A stretch of DNA of 64,000 nucleotides. It comes from Notospermus geniculatus. Taxonomy: Eukaryota > Nemertea > Pilidiophora > Heteronemertea > Lineidae. Location: contig NMRB01000740.1 of NCBI GenBank assembly GCA_002633025.1, forward strand, positions 5,393-69,392, written 5' to 3'. Each line of letters opens with the position of its first letter. The stretch's first letter is position 1. Positions 1-12,300 of this stretch are shown piece by piece. The position numbers and the translations under genes are program-made. Below the pieces are notes generated by a model. That model had not been told where the DNA came from. It did no database searches and worked only from the letters and a program-made list of their open reading frames with translations.

Positions 1-401
1 CATGCACCCTTGCTTCCGCAGCCACCGTTGCTTTCCGTTGCCGCCTCCAAGCATCCTGAGCTGATCAGGGGGTCCCTCCGGTACCTAATTTGCGCGGTGA
101 CGAAGAGACACCCTTCCCTCTTCCCCGGGCCCTCTTCTCGTTCTCGGGGAATACATTTTTTGTACTCCTTGTTCAATCGGAATTTTCCCTTGTCAAAAGA
201 TACACTAAGAGGCGAGTGCGTCACCTTGGTCACATGGTACATCCATTAGACAGCGCTGTATGATCAAAAATTTATAAGGCGAAATTTTTGGTATGATGCA
301 ACAGAAGGCGTTTTCGAGTTCCCGCGTTTTCGAATATCCGCGATGTTCGGATATCCGCGTTTTCTACATGCCCCAGAAGGCCACACGTCACCATCACTCA
401 C

Positions 402-1883
402 CTCTGCTCCTGAGAAAACTCCAAGCCTTCTGAACCACCTTTGTCTTCACGATGGCCTTTATGAAATCCTCTTCTTCTTTCTCTTCACTTCTAGTTACAG
501 TTTCTTCTTCACCATAATAAGGGTTGTAATTATCAAAGAGCTTGATGAGGGCAGCGTAGGTAGGTTTGGAGAGGAGTGTCTCATTGACGTAGGAGAACAA
601 ACTGAAATTAATTTCCTAACTTACTGCCATTTCAATGATTGTCCGTCGATGTTTTTGCATTACTCACACTCATGACACTGAAATGCTGCTACGAAAAATG
701 CAAGCAGCAGTAGGCCTAAGCATCATTGTAAAAATTGCTTCAAGCAAAAAAATCTGCCCTGTGTTTGAACATTTACCAAACGAATGGGACCAAATTAGAC
801 ATGACATCGGGGACCAAATTGACAGCAGGACCAAAATAGATGCGCTCAGGAATACGATAGACGCCGGGACCAAGATAGACGCGCTCGGGACCAAAATAGA
901 CGCCGGGACCAAAGCAGACGCGCTCGAGACCAAAATAGACGCGCTCGTTACCAAAATAGACGCGTTCGTTACCAAAATAGACGCGCTCGTTACCGAAATA
1001 GACGCCGGGACCAAAATAGACGTGCTCGTGGCCAAAATAGACGCGTGGAACAAAATAGAGACCAGGACCAAAATAGATGACCTTGGGATCAACATTATGA
1101 TGCACAGACGTTCTCCTTAACATTTCTACCTTTCCCTCCCTTGACTTACTGATTTGGAGAGGGGTCTTCCCTGTCGTACATCTCTTCAATGCGGCTCTGC
1201 ATATCCAACTTATAATCTTTCTTAGAAGGGGCATTGACATCTAGGTTGATGAGTGTGGTAGCGAGCTGCCTGATCTCTTCATCGGTCACGTCCTGCTTGG
1301 ATCCCCCAGACCCCTTGTCCGATGAACACAATTTATCGTAATCTGCGCAGCAGTCGCCAGACCTCTGACACTGAATGTTACACTGACAGGAGTAATAGTC
1401 ATCATAACTATCGCCACAACGGTTTTGACAAGATGACGTGGTCTCACTTGGCCATGAGTCGCCCCCGGAGTCATCCAGGCAGAACCGCTCATAATCTGAA
1501 CAGCAATCTCCGAAGTTTTCGCAGTCATAATTACACTGGCATTGGCGGTTTTCGTCAAGTAATTCTCCACATCGTCCGCGGCAACTTCCGTCATACCGGT
1601 AGCCTAGGGTTTAAAAGCATTGCAAAACATGGTGGTGAATTTAAGAATGTTTTTACGTGTGACATTAAACGGCTGGGTCGCAGGATCGAGAGGTCTGTCT
1701 CTTTAGAAAGGTGAAAACACTAGCTTCACGTTCTTGACGGTTGCAGAAAGTTAATACCGTACGAAAGGATTTCTCTAAAAAAAAGGTGTTATATTTTGGA
1801 ATGTTGTACTTACCAGAAGCACACACCACACTACTGGCCAGTAACCCACAAACTGCCCACAGAATTATCCTGTGTAACTTCAT
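402..1883 (-). CDS. ENDOU: Secreted EndoU-family endoribonuclease with two somatomedin-B domains (5' part of gene)
   Basis: Three minus-strand exons in matching phase: 1883-1814, 1603-1150 and 601-402, all with consensus GT-AG borders. Exon 1 gives a signal peptide (Met-Lys-Leu start, hydrophobic core ending near VVCASG). Exon 2 holds two somatomedin-B domains with the eight-Cys spacing (CRGRCGE...CQCNYDCENFGDCC and CQNRCGD...CQCNIQCQRSGDCC), then the start of the EndoU fold (TDEEIRQLATTLINLDVN, DYKLDMQ). Exon 3 is typical EndoU sequence (LFSYVNETLLSKPTYAALIK, LFDNYNP, ETVTRSEEKEEEDF, ending FLRSRG). EndoU enzymes cleave RNA at uridines in a metal-dependent way, and PP11-type members are secreted. 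The catalytic His/His/Lys residues of the family lie further C-terminal, beyond the left edge, so activity cannot be judged. The start was chosen because its signal peptide splices in phase to exon 2. Confidence 0.88.
812..1075. repeat. 18/21-bp minisatellite in EndoU intron 2
   Basis: About a dozen diverged units with the core ACCAAAATAGACGC, in lengths of 18 or 21 bp. Because every unit is a multiple of three, long frames stay open on both strands (plus-strand frame reads repeated TKIDAL/TKIDAG). It lies wholly within the intron between the second and third EndoU exons. I treat it as a tandem repeat rather than an exon. Confidence 0.8.
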
Positions 1884-2689
1884 TTTATCATTTGTCTAGG
1901 CTGCTGCTGCGAATAATTATGTAATTTGTGCTAAAAAATGGTCAAAAATGAACTTTTTGAATATCTCCCGAATCCTGTTGAATAGTGAAAAAATCTCAAC
2001 GTCGCGCCCTGCGCACAAATATACTGCTGCCAAATGAAAAGAAACCACTGAAGTGCGATGCCTGATGGAAGAGAAAAGTCTTCCCAAAATTGTCACATTT
2101 TGGCATAAACACGTCTACGATTTTCGAAATACGCGGGCTATTCCTTATTGTTATTAAAATGAAGAGACCGCTGGGCGCATTCTGAACGAACCATGATCAG
2201 CTTGTCATTGACGCCTAATTTTATTAACAATACATGTACATGGTTATTCATAAATAAAACTGTTCGACCTTCCACCACCGCACTATTGTCGGCGCTGTAG
2301 GTTTCCACTACCGCCCCCTTAACCCAAATCTTCTTTGGGCGTCGCTCCTTCTTTCTGTAAAATGGCATTGCAGCAGCAATTGCAGCCGTAGCCGTCATTA
2401 TAGACTGAACGGGAGCCATATTCGATAAGATTTGATGAAATATATCCACCGTGCACGACGGGCGGCTACGAACTACAAATTTGACCAAAACCTTCGTCAA
2501 AAAAATTTAATCAAAACATTTGACCGAGAATGGCAGGTATAACACACTCTCCCGGCAGGAGTTGGATAAGATTGGTCAACCACAACCCCGTGGCGAGCAG
2601 CCAAACCACAGAAAAATTGACAAAATAACAATTGAAATGGGATTTCATTCACTGGGAACAACTTACGCTGAATGATAAGCATAATGCCT

Positions 2690-3053
2690 GAATCTAGGGA
2701 TCATACTTAGCTGTGTGTCATACTAAGGCCTTTTATGAATACAACATAAGTATCATGACTAGCTAAGTATTATACTTAGCGTTTATTCATGACTAAGTTA
2801 AGAACGTTTATGAATACGGCCCCAGGCCCCGTATTCATAAAGCTACTTAAGTCTAAGTATAAACGCACATTTGGCATCGAAAATTTTCTGGGGGCGACCC
2901 CCGCGCCTCCCATTCCGGATATCCTGGACCGCTCCAGGCCCCATATTCATAAAGCTACTTAAGTCTAAGTATGATACATGTACTTATCTTTTGTGTTGAA
3001 CAAAGGATAAGTGTCATACTTAGACTTAAGTAGTTTTATGAATACGGGGCCTG
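2690..3053. mobile_element. Cluster of related MITEs with GGCCCCGTATTCATAAAGC ends
   Basis: A complete palindromic element of about 115 bp lies at 2938-3052: its left end GGCCCCATATTCATAAAGCT is inverted at the right end. Another copy of the end sequence is at 2825-2866 in direct orientation, and a diverged inverted copy ends at 2824 (TATGAATACGGCCCCAG), head to head with it. The GGCCCC-TATTCATAAAG type of end resembles PIF/Harbinger-derived MITEs; the superfamily assignment is an inference. Confidence 0.65.
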
Positions 3054-3269
3054 ACTCTTTACGTAGGCCTATGACCCTATATACTCAGGCGTCCCTATAT
3101 GTACTCCCACTTACTGTCCCATTCCTGAACTCGGAAAAAATGACCAAATCCTAAGTAAGTTGAAGATATCGCACGCTGTTATTCTTTGCCAGGTTCGGGA
3201 GTGGGCAAGTAGGCCTAAGTGGACAGGACACTGTTTCTGACCACACCATGATTGATGGAACGGGGCACC

Positions 3270-3380
3270 AAAACCACGTGCTCATTGACAGTGCGCCACG
3301 ATATGGATAAATGACGTCATCAGTTATTGCTGAAAAATAACGCAAAAGCGGGGATTTGACATTTCGCGTCGCCCACGTGC
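3270..3380 (+). promoter_or_regulatory. Probable MSH6 promoter: CRE and two E-boxes
   Basis: A perfect palindromic CRE, TGACGTCA, is at 3312-3319, 62 bp upstream of the MSH6 ATG. E-boxes CACGTG lie at 3275-3280 and 3374-3379. The stretch is relatively rich in CpG and has no TATA box. The arrangement suits a housekeeping or proliferation gene; binding itself is inferred. Confidence 0.5.
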
Positions 3381-6300
3381 ATGTCGAAAATGTCAAAACA
3401 GAAGAGTTTATTTAGCTTTTTCAGCCCGAAATCCAAGGCAGAACTTAATAAAAATGACAACAATAATGTAACAGAAACTATTAAACCTAAAACTAGCCCT
3501 GAAACTAAGGAACCAGGTATGTGGCCATCGTTGTCATTCTTTCTTCGATGCGACCCATCGCGCCTTCTGTGCTGTGTGCTGTGCACTGTGCCCATGTTTT
3601 GCATTGCTCGATGCACAGCCACGGGTCTGCAGGCCCCAGCTCATCAGCCAGCTCCCTTCCTCTCATTCCTGTCTTCCCCCGGCAGGAGGGTCACCAGTAT
3701 TTTTGCATTAATCCCCCACCCTAACACTGTCCCTGACCCTGTCATAATTAACAATAACCATGTGATGTGGTGTGTGGGGGATTGTGCAGTTGAGTTATTC
3801 ACATGTCATAGGCCTATGTTTTCCTGTTAGGGCAAGCAAAAAAAATCTTTAGTTTATCGTCCTCCGCCCGCGGCAATTTTCGGCGCCGTGCCAAATTTAT
3901 TTTTATTTTTTATCAGTTTGAATTTCACGCCGTGCCGCGTATCACAGCGCCGCCAAGCGGTAGATCTGCACACAACAGTTCCCAAAGCGTTCTCTTCATG
4001 CATTTTCAGTGCTTTAGTGACAAAATCAAGTCTTAGAGGGTCGGGGTGGTGACATAGTCAAATACCACATGGTCATGTGTCAATCAGTCTGATGGCGGTG
4101 GGAACTCCTGTAGGGGGCTTAAAGGGAGTTTCCCTCTCCACATTAGAGCGGGTGAGAGTGGGTGTAGAAGAGAACCAGACCCTCTGACGTGACTGGTGCC
4201 AATGTTGTGTGATTCTCTTTCAGACTCCTGGAAAGTCACCAAAGAAGAATGGTCGGCCTTCTCGACATAAAGCAAAACGGCGTAAAGTTATTGTTGAGTC
4301 GGGTGGAGAGGATGATTCAGGTAACGTATATTTTATACGTATTGGGATTTTGCCTGCCCTCAAGGCAATCCAATGAGCTGATCATAGTGGGATGCCTGGG
4401 CATTTTGATATTGTGATTTTCAGGTAGGCGTGTTCAAAGATAGAACTGTTTAAAGTGAGACATTCACTTGAATTGTTATCCTGACTGGGCAGTGTTTTCA
4501 GCAGATGTTAAGAAAAGAATGACACACTGCAACGATGAAAAAGAGGCACGTCCGTTCATACCACCTCAAGTTGGCAGGTTTCGTATTGATGTGACCAGAT
4601 AAGCAACACCACGCTTCAGAATATAAATAAATAAGGTTGTATGGTCAGAGTTTCCAACTTGTGAGAGAATATTGTGTTCTTGCAGCTGACGAGTACAAGG
4701 TGAAGCCAGGTGAAGATCACAGTGAGACAGATGACTCCAGTAGTGGTGTGGATGAGGATGAGGTGTCGGATATGGACGCATCTGATGAAGACACGCCTGT
4801 GAAGGTTTGACAGTTCGTTATATCTTACGATCTGGCTGACCCAAAACAATTGTCCATTTGCCATAGCCCTACTGACCTAACAAAACTGTGCCCAACCCAC
4901 AATGGATATTTTGTCCACAATTTCAACTATTTCGTTGATTTTGACCAATAACTTGTCTGAAAATGAAGAGAATACACTCTTCCTATAATGTGGTGCAGCG
5001 CTGGGTGTGCAAAGCTGATGTAGAATGATGAAATTCTAAGCGTTCAGATGGCCACACAAAGAATCCAGTCACAGTTGACTGCAGTTCTTGAATTCCTTTG
5101 ATGATGTCAAACAGGGAAATGTTAGTTCCAACATTAGCCACTGATTTATAGGAAGGGTCTATAAAATATCTCTTGCTAAACCATCCAACCTGTCAACGGT
5201 TGAATGTCCAAGTCACCTGATTGCAAGGCCAATTAATACGAATCCTCTTATCTTTTCAGCGCTTATCTCTTATCTTTTCATCTTTTCTTTTATCTTTTCA
5301 ATCCACTTATCTTTCATCTTTTCCTCTTATCTTTTTATCTTTTCATAATCATTTCAGCGCCCCAATAGAAAGAGAAAACGGGATGACAGGAGTAGCGTTT
5401 CGACTCCTCCTCCTAAAGCTGGTGAGAGCCTTAAGAAATTCTTCACTCCCACTGCTAATTGCAAAAGCACTTCATCAACAGCAGTGACACCAAAAGAAAA
5501 TGGCGACACGAAATCAACAGTCACTGGTCGCGCTTCACCGGCCGTGAGCAGTGCAACAAAGACAAAGTTGGCTGCTTTCTCGGCTCCTGAAACAGTAAGT
5601 TGTTTATTTGCTGCAGATCCTCTTATTGTGCCTCAAAATCATTGTAACATTCGTGTCTTGAAAATATTCCTTATTTTTTAACCCTATCACTGGTCACTCA
5701 TGAAATTGAGGAGGCTTGATGGCCTTGTGGTTATCAAGTCCGCTTCGCAAATGGCAGGTTCTAGGTTCGAATCCCAGGCCATGTGGGATTCATCATCTCT
5801 GGCTCTTCAATATGTCACATGAGACAGTAAGCCGTAGTGCGTTGTGCCTATGCAAGGGCAAGTAAAAGACCCCATCCAAGTGAGGAACATGAGTAGCTTG
5901 AGACGGCCTCTTCTGTACTTAACACTAACAGGGCCAATAATGCTATGGCTTCGGCCCTGATGGAAAAGTCTATTACAAATACCTAAAACTGTGACGAAAT
6001 TGCTTTGTTGCAGAGTGCCAGCCCAGTCGGAGAGGATGACAGCGGAGTGGTCTACACGCATTATACACTAGATTTCCTGAAACCAGATAAGATCAAGTGA
6101 GTTGGAAATTCTTTCTCACTCTGATTAAAGGATGCCTCCTTGTATGTGACCCGCTCCAGCAAAAGTACATGTAGGCGCTTGTCACAAGTGATCATCATCG
6201 GTCATCAGCTTACTCAACATTATCACTGCTGTCCACTACTATTGTCAACCTGCAGAGACGTACATTTCAGCTATTGTGCTGTAAGCCGTTAACCCTTTCC

Positions 6301-9300
6301 TCGGGTAGACAAGCACCTACTTTTGCTGGAGCGGGTCACATATACGGTACACATACTGTATTGTCCATAAAGATATCCTGATATTTCATCTTTCTGATCT
6401 TGTTTATCTTTCAGAGATGCCAAGGGGAAACAAAAAAGCCATGAAGACTATGACCCCAAGACGTTGTTTGTACCTGGTGACTTCCTGAGGGGTTTAACAC
6501 CAGTAGGTAGTTTTGGATTTCTCACCTATGTACCAAAATAACTTGAGGGGTTTAACACCAGTAGGTAGTTTGAATTTCTCATCTTTGTGCCAAAATAACT
6601 TGAAGTACCACACCGGTGGTCGTGTTATGAAAGGGTGAAACTGCAACATGATGATATCTTGTCACAGTTTGGCCATGGTCCACATGACCACGAGTGAAAA
6701 GGCCTCGGACCAAGGTGCCCTTTTCACTTTTGAGCCAACAGTTGCTGTGTCAACCCTGCCATCACCATGCTTGTTCTGTCAGCATGTGAAAATGAAATGT
6801 GGATTCGAGATTTGCCTTAAAACTTTTTCAGGCGATGAGACAGTGGTGGGAAATGAAAAGTAAACACTTTGACACAGTCCTCTTCTTCAAAGTTGGCAAG
6901 TTTTACGAGTTGTACCACATGGATGCGGTGACAGCAGTGAATGAGCTTGGACTGATCTACATGAAGGTAGGATATTGAACTTATGCCATCCATTTTCACG
7001 TTGGATACTGGTACATAAAATGTGACCCGCTCTTGCAAAAGCAGGCGCTTGTCGCAGGTGATCATCATTGGTCATCAGTTTACTCAACTATTATCACTGC
7101 TGTCCACTCCTGGTTGTCAACCTGCAGAGATGTACATTTCAGCTATTTTGTTATAAGGCCATTAACCCTTTCGTCGGTTGCGACATGCATCTACTTTTGC
7201 TAGATCGGGTCACATATCGTAAATATCAGCCAGTATTGTTTGACAAGTAGGGAAATGCCAGCCGGGAGTTGGTGCTTACAGCACAAAAATAATATTAAAG
7301 TCAAGAGAGAACTCAAACTGTCTGTATTTGTAGGGAATCCACGCTCACTCGGGTTTCCCAGAGATCGCCTATGGTCGCTATGCCGACATCCTGGTCCAGA
7401 AAGGCTTCAAAGTTGCCCGCATTGAACAAACGGAGACACCCGACATGATGCAGGAGAGATGTAAACAGTCGAAGAATGTTACCAAATTCGACAAAGTCGT
7501 ACGGAGAGAGATCTGCAAAATAACAACAAAGGGAACGCGGACCTACAGCTTCATAGATGGAAATCCTTCAGGAAACCAGAATGCTTACTTAATGTCGATT
7601 GTGGAGAAGTCACATGATGACACGTCTGGGGGTGGTTGCGTATACGGCGTCTGTTTTATTGATACCTCCATCGGAAAATTCCATATTGGGCAGTTTGAAG
7701 ATGATCGTCATTGCTCACGTTTTCGTACGTTAGTGGCACATTTTACACCAGTGCAGATAATTTACGAGAAGGGGAAGCTGTCGCAGAAGACATGGACTTT
7801 CATCAATTCTCATCTTGTGTCCGTCATGAAGGAACCTCTCGGTCCGAAGGAATTCTGGGATGGGTCGAAAACGTTGAAGTGCCTCTCGGAGGGGAGTTAT
7901 TTTAAGGATGAAGATAAGGATAATTTCAGCTGGCCAACAGCGCTGAAGGCGATGATTTCTGATAGTAAGTCATAATAATTGAGAATTGAGAGTGTTAGAA
8001 AAAGAAGCATGCTGCAATACACTAGTGTTATATTAGAAATAAGTTCTTGTGTACTGAGAAGGTATACGCTGGGTCAAATTTCCATTTCTGTTCTTTGATA
8101 GTGGACATCTTTTTGTTTCCCTCAGGTGATGCCCTCGGTCACACGCCTGGTGACAACTACCAGCTGGCACTAAATGCCCTCGGTGGTGCCGTCAGCTACC
8201 TACGGAATTGCTACCTTGACATTGAGCTTCTCTCGATGAAGAACTTTGAAGAGTATGTTCCTATTGATCAACTTTCATCTGCTGCTGAGAAGAAACATTC
8301 AGTGAACGTATTTTCTCCTGGGCAACGCACGGTAAGATTAGGGTATATCTCCAGTCCAATCATTCTTTGCCTCCCATGGGAATAATGAAATACAAAAGTT
8401 ACCTGGATAAATCAAAGTTAACACCAGATTTTTTTACTGTAACTTTCAGGTCCTTGATGGTGTGACCCTGGCTAACCTGGAGGTAATAGAGAACTCGACA
8501 ACTGGAACTCGAGAAGGAACTTTGATTGACCGGCTTGACCAGTGTTCAACTCCCTTTGGTAAGCACATGAGTCCGCAATAGGTTTTAGGTTTTAGCTCAC
8601 CTGGGTGAGCCAGGGTTTCCGCCAGAAAAAAAAAGAGGGTACGGACTAAAAAAAATTTTTTTTGAAAAAAAAATTTTTTTGAAGAAAATGTTTTTGAAAA
8701 AAAATTTTTGTTGAAAAAAAAAATTTTCAAAAAAAAATTTTTTGAAAAAAAATTTGAAAAATTTTTTGAAAATTTTTTTTGAACAAATTTTTTTTGAACA
8801 AATTTTTTGGAAAATTTTTTTTTTATTTTTTAAAAGCTTTTAAACGATGTTTAGGCGTATTTTGAAATCCTCGTGCCGGTCATGCCGGTGGTTTCGTCCG
8901 TCATGTCATGGAAAAATGGTTACCCAACGTGTTTTAGGGTATGGGTCCGTACCCTGGAAAAATTTAAGGGTACGGAATTTTACCCATTTTACCCTCTGGC
9001 GGAAACCCTGTGAGCTTATACCATACTACATTGTCTGTCGCCGTCCATCCATAGATTCACCGAATTTTTTCTGTACGTGTATTTAATGAAGTTTCATGAC
9101 ATATTGTAATGTTTTCCATTTTAGGGCGGCGACTTTTCAAGCAGTGGCTGTGCGCTCCACTCTGTAATACATATGCCATAAATGAACGTCTAGATGCCAT
9201 CGAGGACCTCATGAATAATCCTGAAGTTGTGTCCGAGGTCACTGACATCTTGAGGAAGTTGCCAGACTTGGAAAGGTTGCTCAGCAAGTGAGTGGTTGAA

Positions 9301-12300
9301 GATTGGCGTTCTAGATTAGGCCGAGGTTTAAAACACTGAGGAGGACTTCATTGAAAAGAGAACAAAACAGCCTCCTCTCAAGCATTAAAATGTGTTGAGT
9401 GATTGGCACGTCATCTAAAAACATGTGGCAGAATTGAACCGGGCCTCGGTTCGAATCCTGCCGAGACAAATCATCCCTCACTCCTTAATTAAGGTCCGTC
9501 ACATGGGACAGTAAGCCGTGGCGCCTTGTACCTTGATCCTTTGCAAGGTCAAGTAAAAGACCCCATCCAAGTCTTGAGATGGTGTCTTCTAGACTTACCA
9601 GGGCCAACAATGCTATGGCTTTGACCCTGATGGAAACTTACGAATGTGACCCTCCACAGCGAAACCAGTCGCATGTCGCTCTTTATAGCTTGGCAGGTTA
9701 GGCCAAATGTTTGTCAGTTTCAATATTGTCTGTCTGTTATGAAATCTGAAATAATCTATTTCTTCCATTCTCTCCTGGTGTCGTCTTAGTTCGTTGCTGC
9801 TCATCTTCTGAGTGACATCCGACTGGTTTTGCTGTGATGGGTCACAAACACAATACTGACATGGTTAACATTGCTATTTCTCTTGACTCCTCCTCATACT
9901 CCTCCTCACACTCTTATTGATTCATCTTATAGGATTCATACACTTGGTTCAGCAGCAAGAACCAAGGAGCATCCTGATGGACGAGCTATATTCTTTGAAG
10001 ATGTCAAATATAGGTGAGTTGTGAATCTGTGTGGATTTCATGAGACAGGCACTGTGTTGTTTCGGGTCAATTTCTTTACAAGCATTGGGAATTTTATTTG
10101 GCCCATCTATGGGTTGGTCTGTTTTAAATTGGCGCACCAAACTCCGGGATATACACTACGTTGAAGACTTGAAGCCTGGGCCCTAGTTACGTTTGATGTG
10201 AAACACTTATTTTTCAGTAAGAGGAAAATCGAAGACTTTCTTGGCACATTGAGTGGGTTCAAGTTGGCCCTTCAGGCAATGCAACTCTTCAAGAAATCTG
10301 TCTCTTCTTTCAAGTAAGCTGAAACCACATTTCGTTTGTGTTGTACTGGATATTACTATTCAAATATCACTCAAGTGAAATGTTTTATGAAACGTGTTAT
10401 CCAATGGAAATTTCCTAAGAACTGTTCAAATATTTCATTTAGGTCGAAATTGCTAAGACAGACAGTTGGCATAATGGGTTCCAACAATGAAGGACGGTTC
10501 CCCGACATCTCAGATGATCTGCTCTTCTTCGATGTAAGTTATGGCTCTAGTGTCTTCAAATCTTTTGCAAGATACTGTATGTTCTCACCTATAAGATCCC
10601 GAGCAGACAATACCCCGATTCTAATTCTGCCTGCATGGGCATACTGAAAACAGCAATACACAATGTTGGGCCTTTCGCCAGACTAACCCTTTACTGACCA
10701 ATCTGCCCAAAACACCAGTCGGCCCAAATCCGCCCCAACGAATCATCTAAATGCTACTAACGAAGCTGAATACTGGTACCCTATTTAGGTTACACCGAAT
10801 GAGTAGGCCTATGGTGAAGAAATGGGTTAAGCTGGTTGGATTTTGAAGTCTACAGCACAGAAAATGCCGAGTCCTAAATGAGTTGATCTAAAATTCTCAT
10901 TCGTAATCATAACTTTGATCTTCAGAATTCATTTAACCATGAAAAAGCGCGAAAAGATGGTGTCATCTTGCCCAACCATGGTGTGGACTTGGAATACGAT
11001 GAAGCGATAGAAGAAATGAAGAGAATGAAGGAAGAGTTGGATGATTATTTGAAAAAACAGAAGAAGGTGCTAGGATGTCAGGTGAGATGGAGAATTTTTT
11101 AAAGTTTTGAAGCCTTCAGTATTTGAAAAAGTTGGAAATCTAGTTCCGGTAATATTTGAAGAAATGCACTTAAGTTGACTTTGAAATGATTTGGGGAACT
11201 GAACATGGCACAACTGATCCCCTGGACAAAATTTGTGAGGCAGTCTAGGAAAACCTGTCGGATGTCGCATTTGAGGAAAGTTAATGGCCCTTGTTGATCA
11301 TTCAGTAGCGCGTCAGATGGGTTTTCCCAGACTGCCTCACATTTGGCAGTCAGAGGCAGTAGGAAATTAGAGTACGGTACCTGAATAAAACTCTACGGCC
11401 AAAGGGTCGTCCTCCATATCACTAGAACAGTGAGTTTCGACTTGGAATCAGACCTGTAAGCTCAGAGAAAACAGGCTGATAACTTCTACTTTTATTCCTG
11501 AATTTCAGTCCCTGACGTACTGGGGTTCAGGAAAGAACCGCTATCAAATCGAGGTCCCTGACTCGGCGGCTAAGAGGGTCCCACACGAGTATGAGTTGAA
11601 ATCACAGAAGAAGGGCTACAAGCGTTATTGGACGGATGATATTGAAGATATGCTGGGTTGTTTGACCTCTGCTGAGGATCGGAGAGACAGTGCTCTACGT
11701 GATGTCATGAGGAGGATCTTCTACGCTTTTGATAAGAAGTAAGTGGAACTCACTTGTAGGATTCTTGTGAAGCTACATGCAGTGATCTATTAGAGTTGTA
11801 CCAATCAAAGTGCAGATAAGGTCCCGCCTAATTCACCGGGAAGGTGCTTATTCATTGTTGCGCCCTCATGATCTCACAGCAGCGCAGCCATTTAGAGGAG
11901 TGCGCGGTCACAAGATTTCAGGAGTTACAGCTGTAGCTAAGATCGTGCAGTCACTAAGCTTGAAGGGCTTACATGGTTGGCTCCAATAGGGTTTTGATTT
12001 CCAGTTGTAATGCATGATCTGGCGTCTCATGTTACAGGTACAAGACCTGGGAGGCAGTCATTCAGTGTCTGTCTGTCCTCGACGTTCTGATCACGTTGGC
12101 GGAGTACAGTCGTTGTGGCGATGGTGTGATGTGTCGGCCTGAGGTCATCAGTCCTGATACAGATACAAAGGTATGTGTTGAGATATCACGCTAGTCTCTA
12201 ATGTCTGAAGACTTGTCTTCATGCTATGACTGAGCTAACAGACTTGAGACAGTGGCTTTTACTTCAGGTTTTTTGCAGTAGATTTACATTGGCCATTGCT

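Noticed and set aside
2138-2500. Minus-strand frame with an internal Ala/Met-rich start and a basic YRKKERRPKKIWVK segment, faintly like Harbinger-type proteins
   Set aside because: The similarity is a few basic residues and Trp only; no catalytic motif follows and the frame is short.
3840-3900. Possible extra MSH6 exon after the acceptor-like TTTTCCTGTTAG at about 3832
   Set aside because: It stays open but encodes nothing like PWWP or MSH6, and a good donor is not evident.
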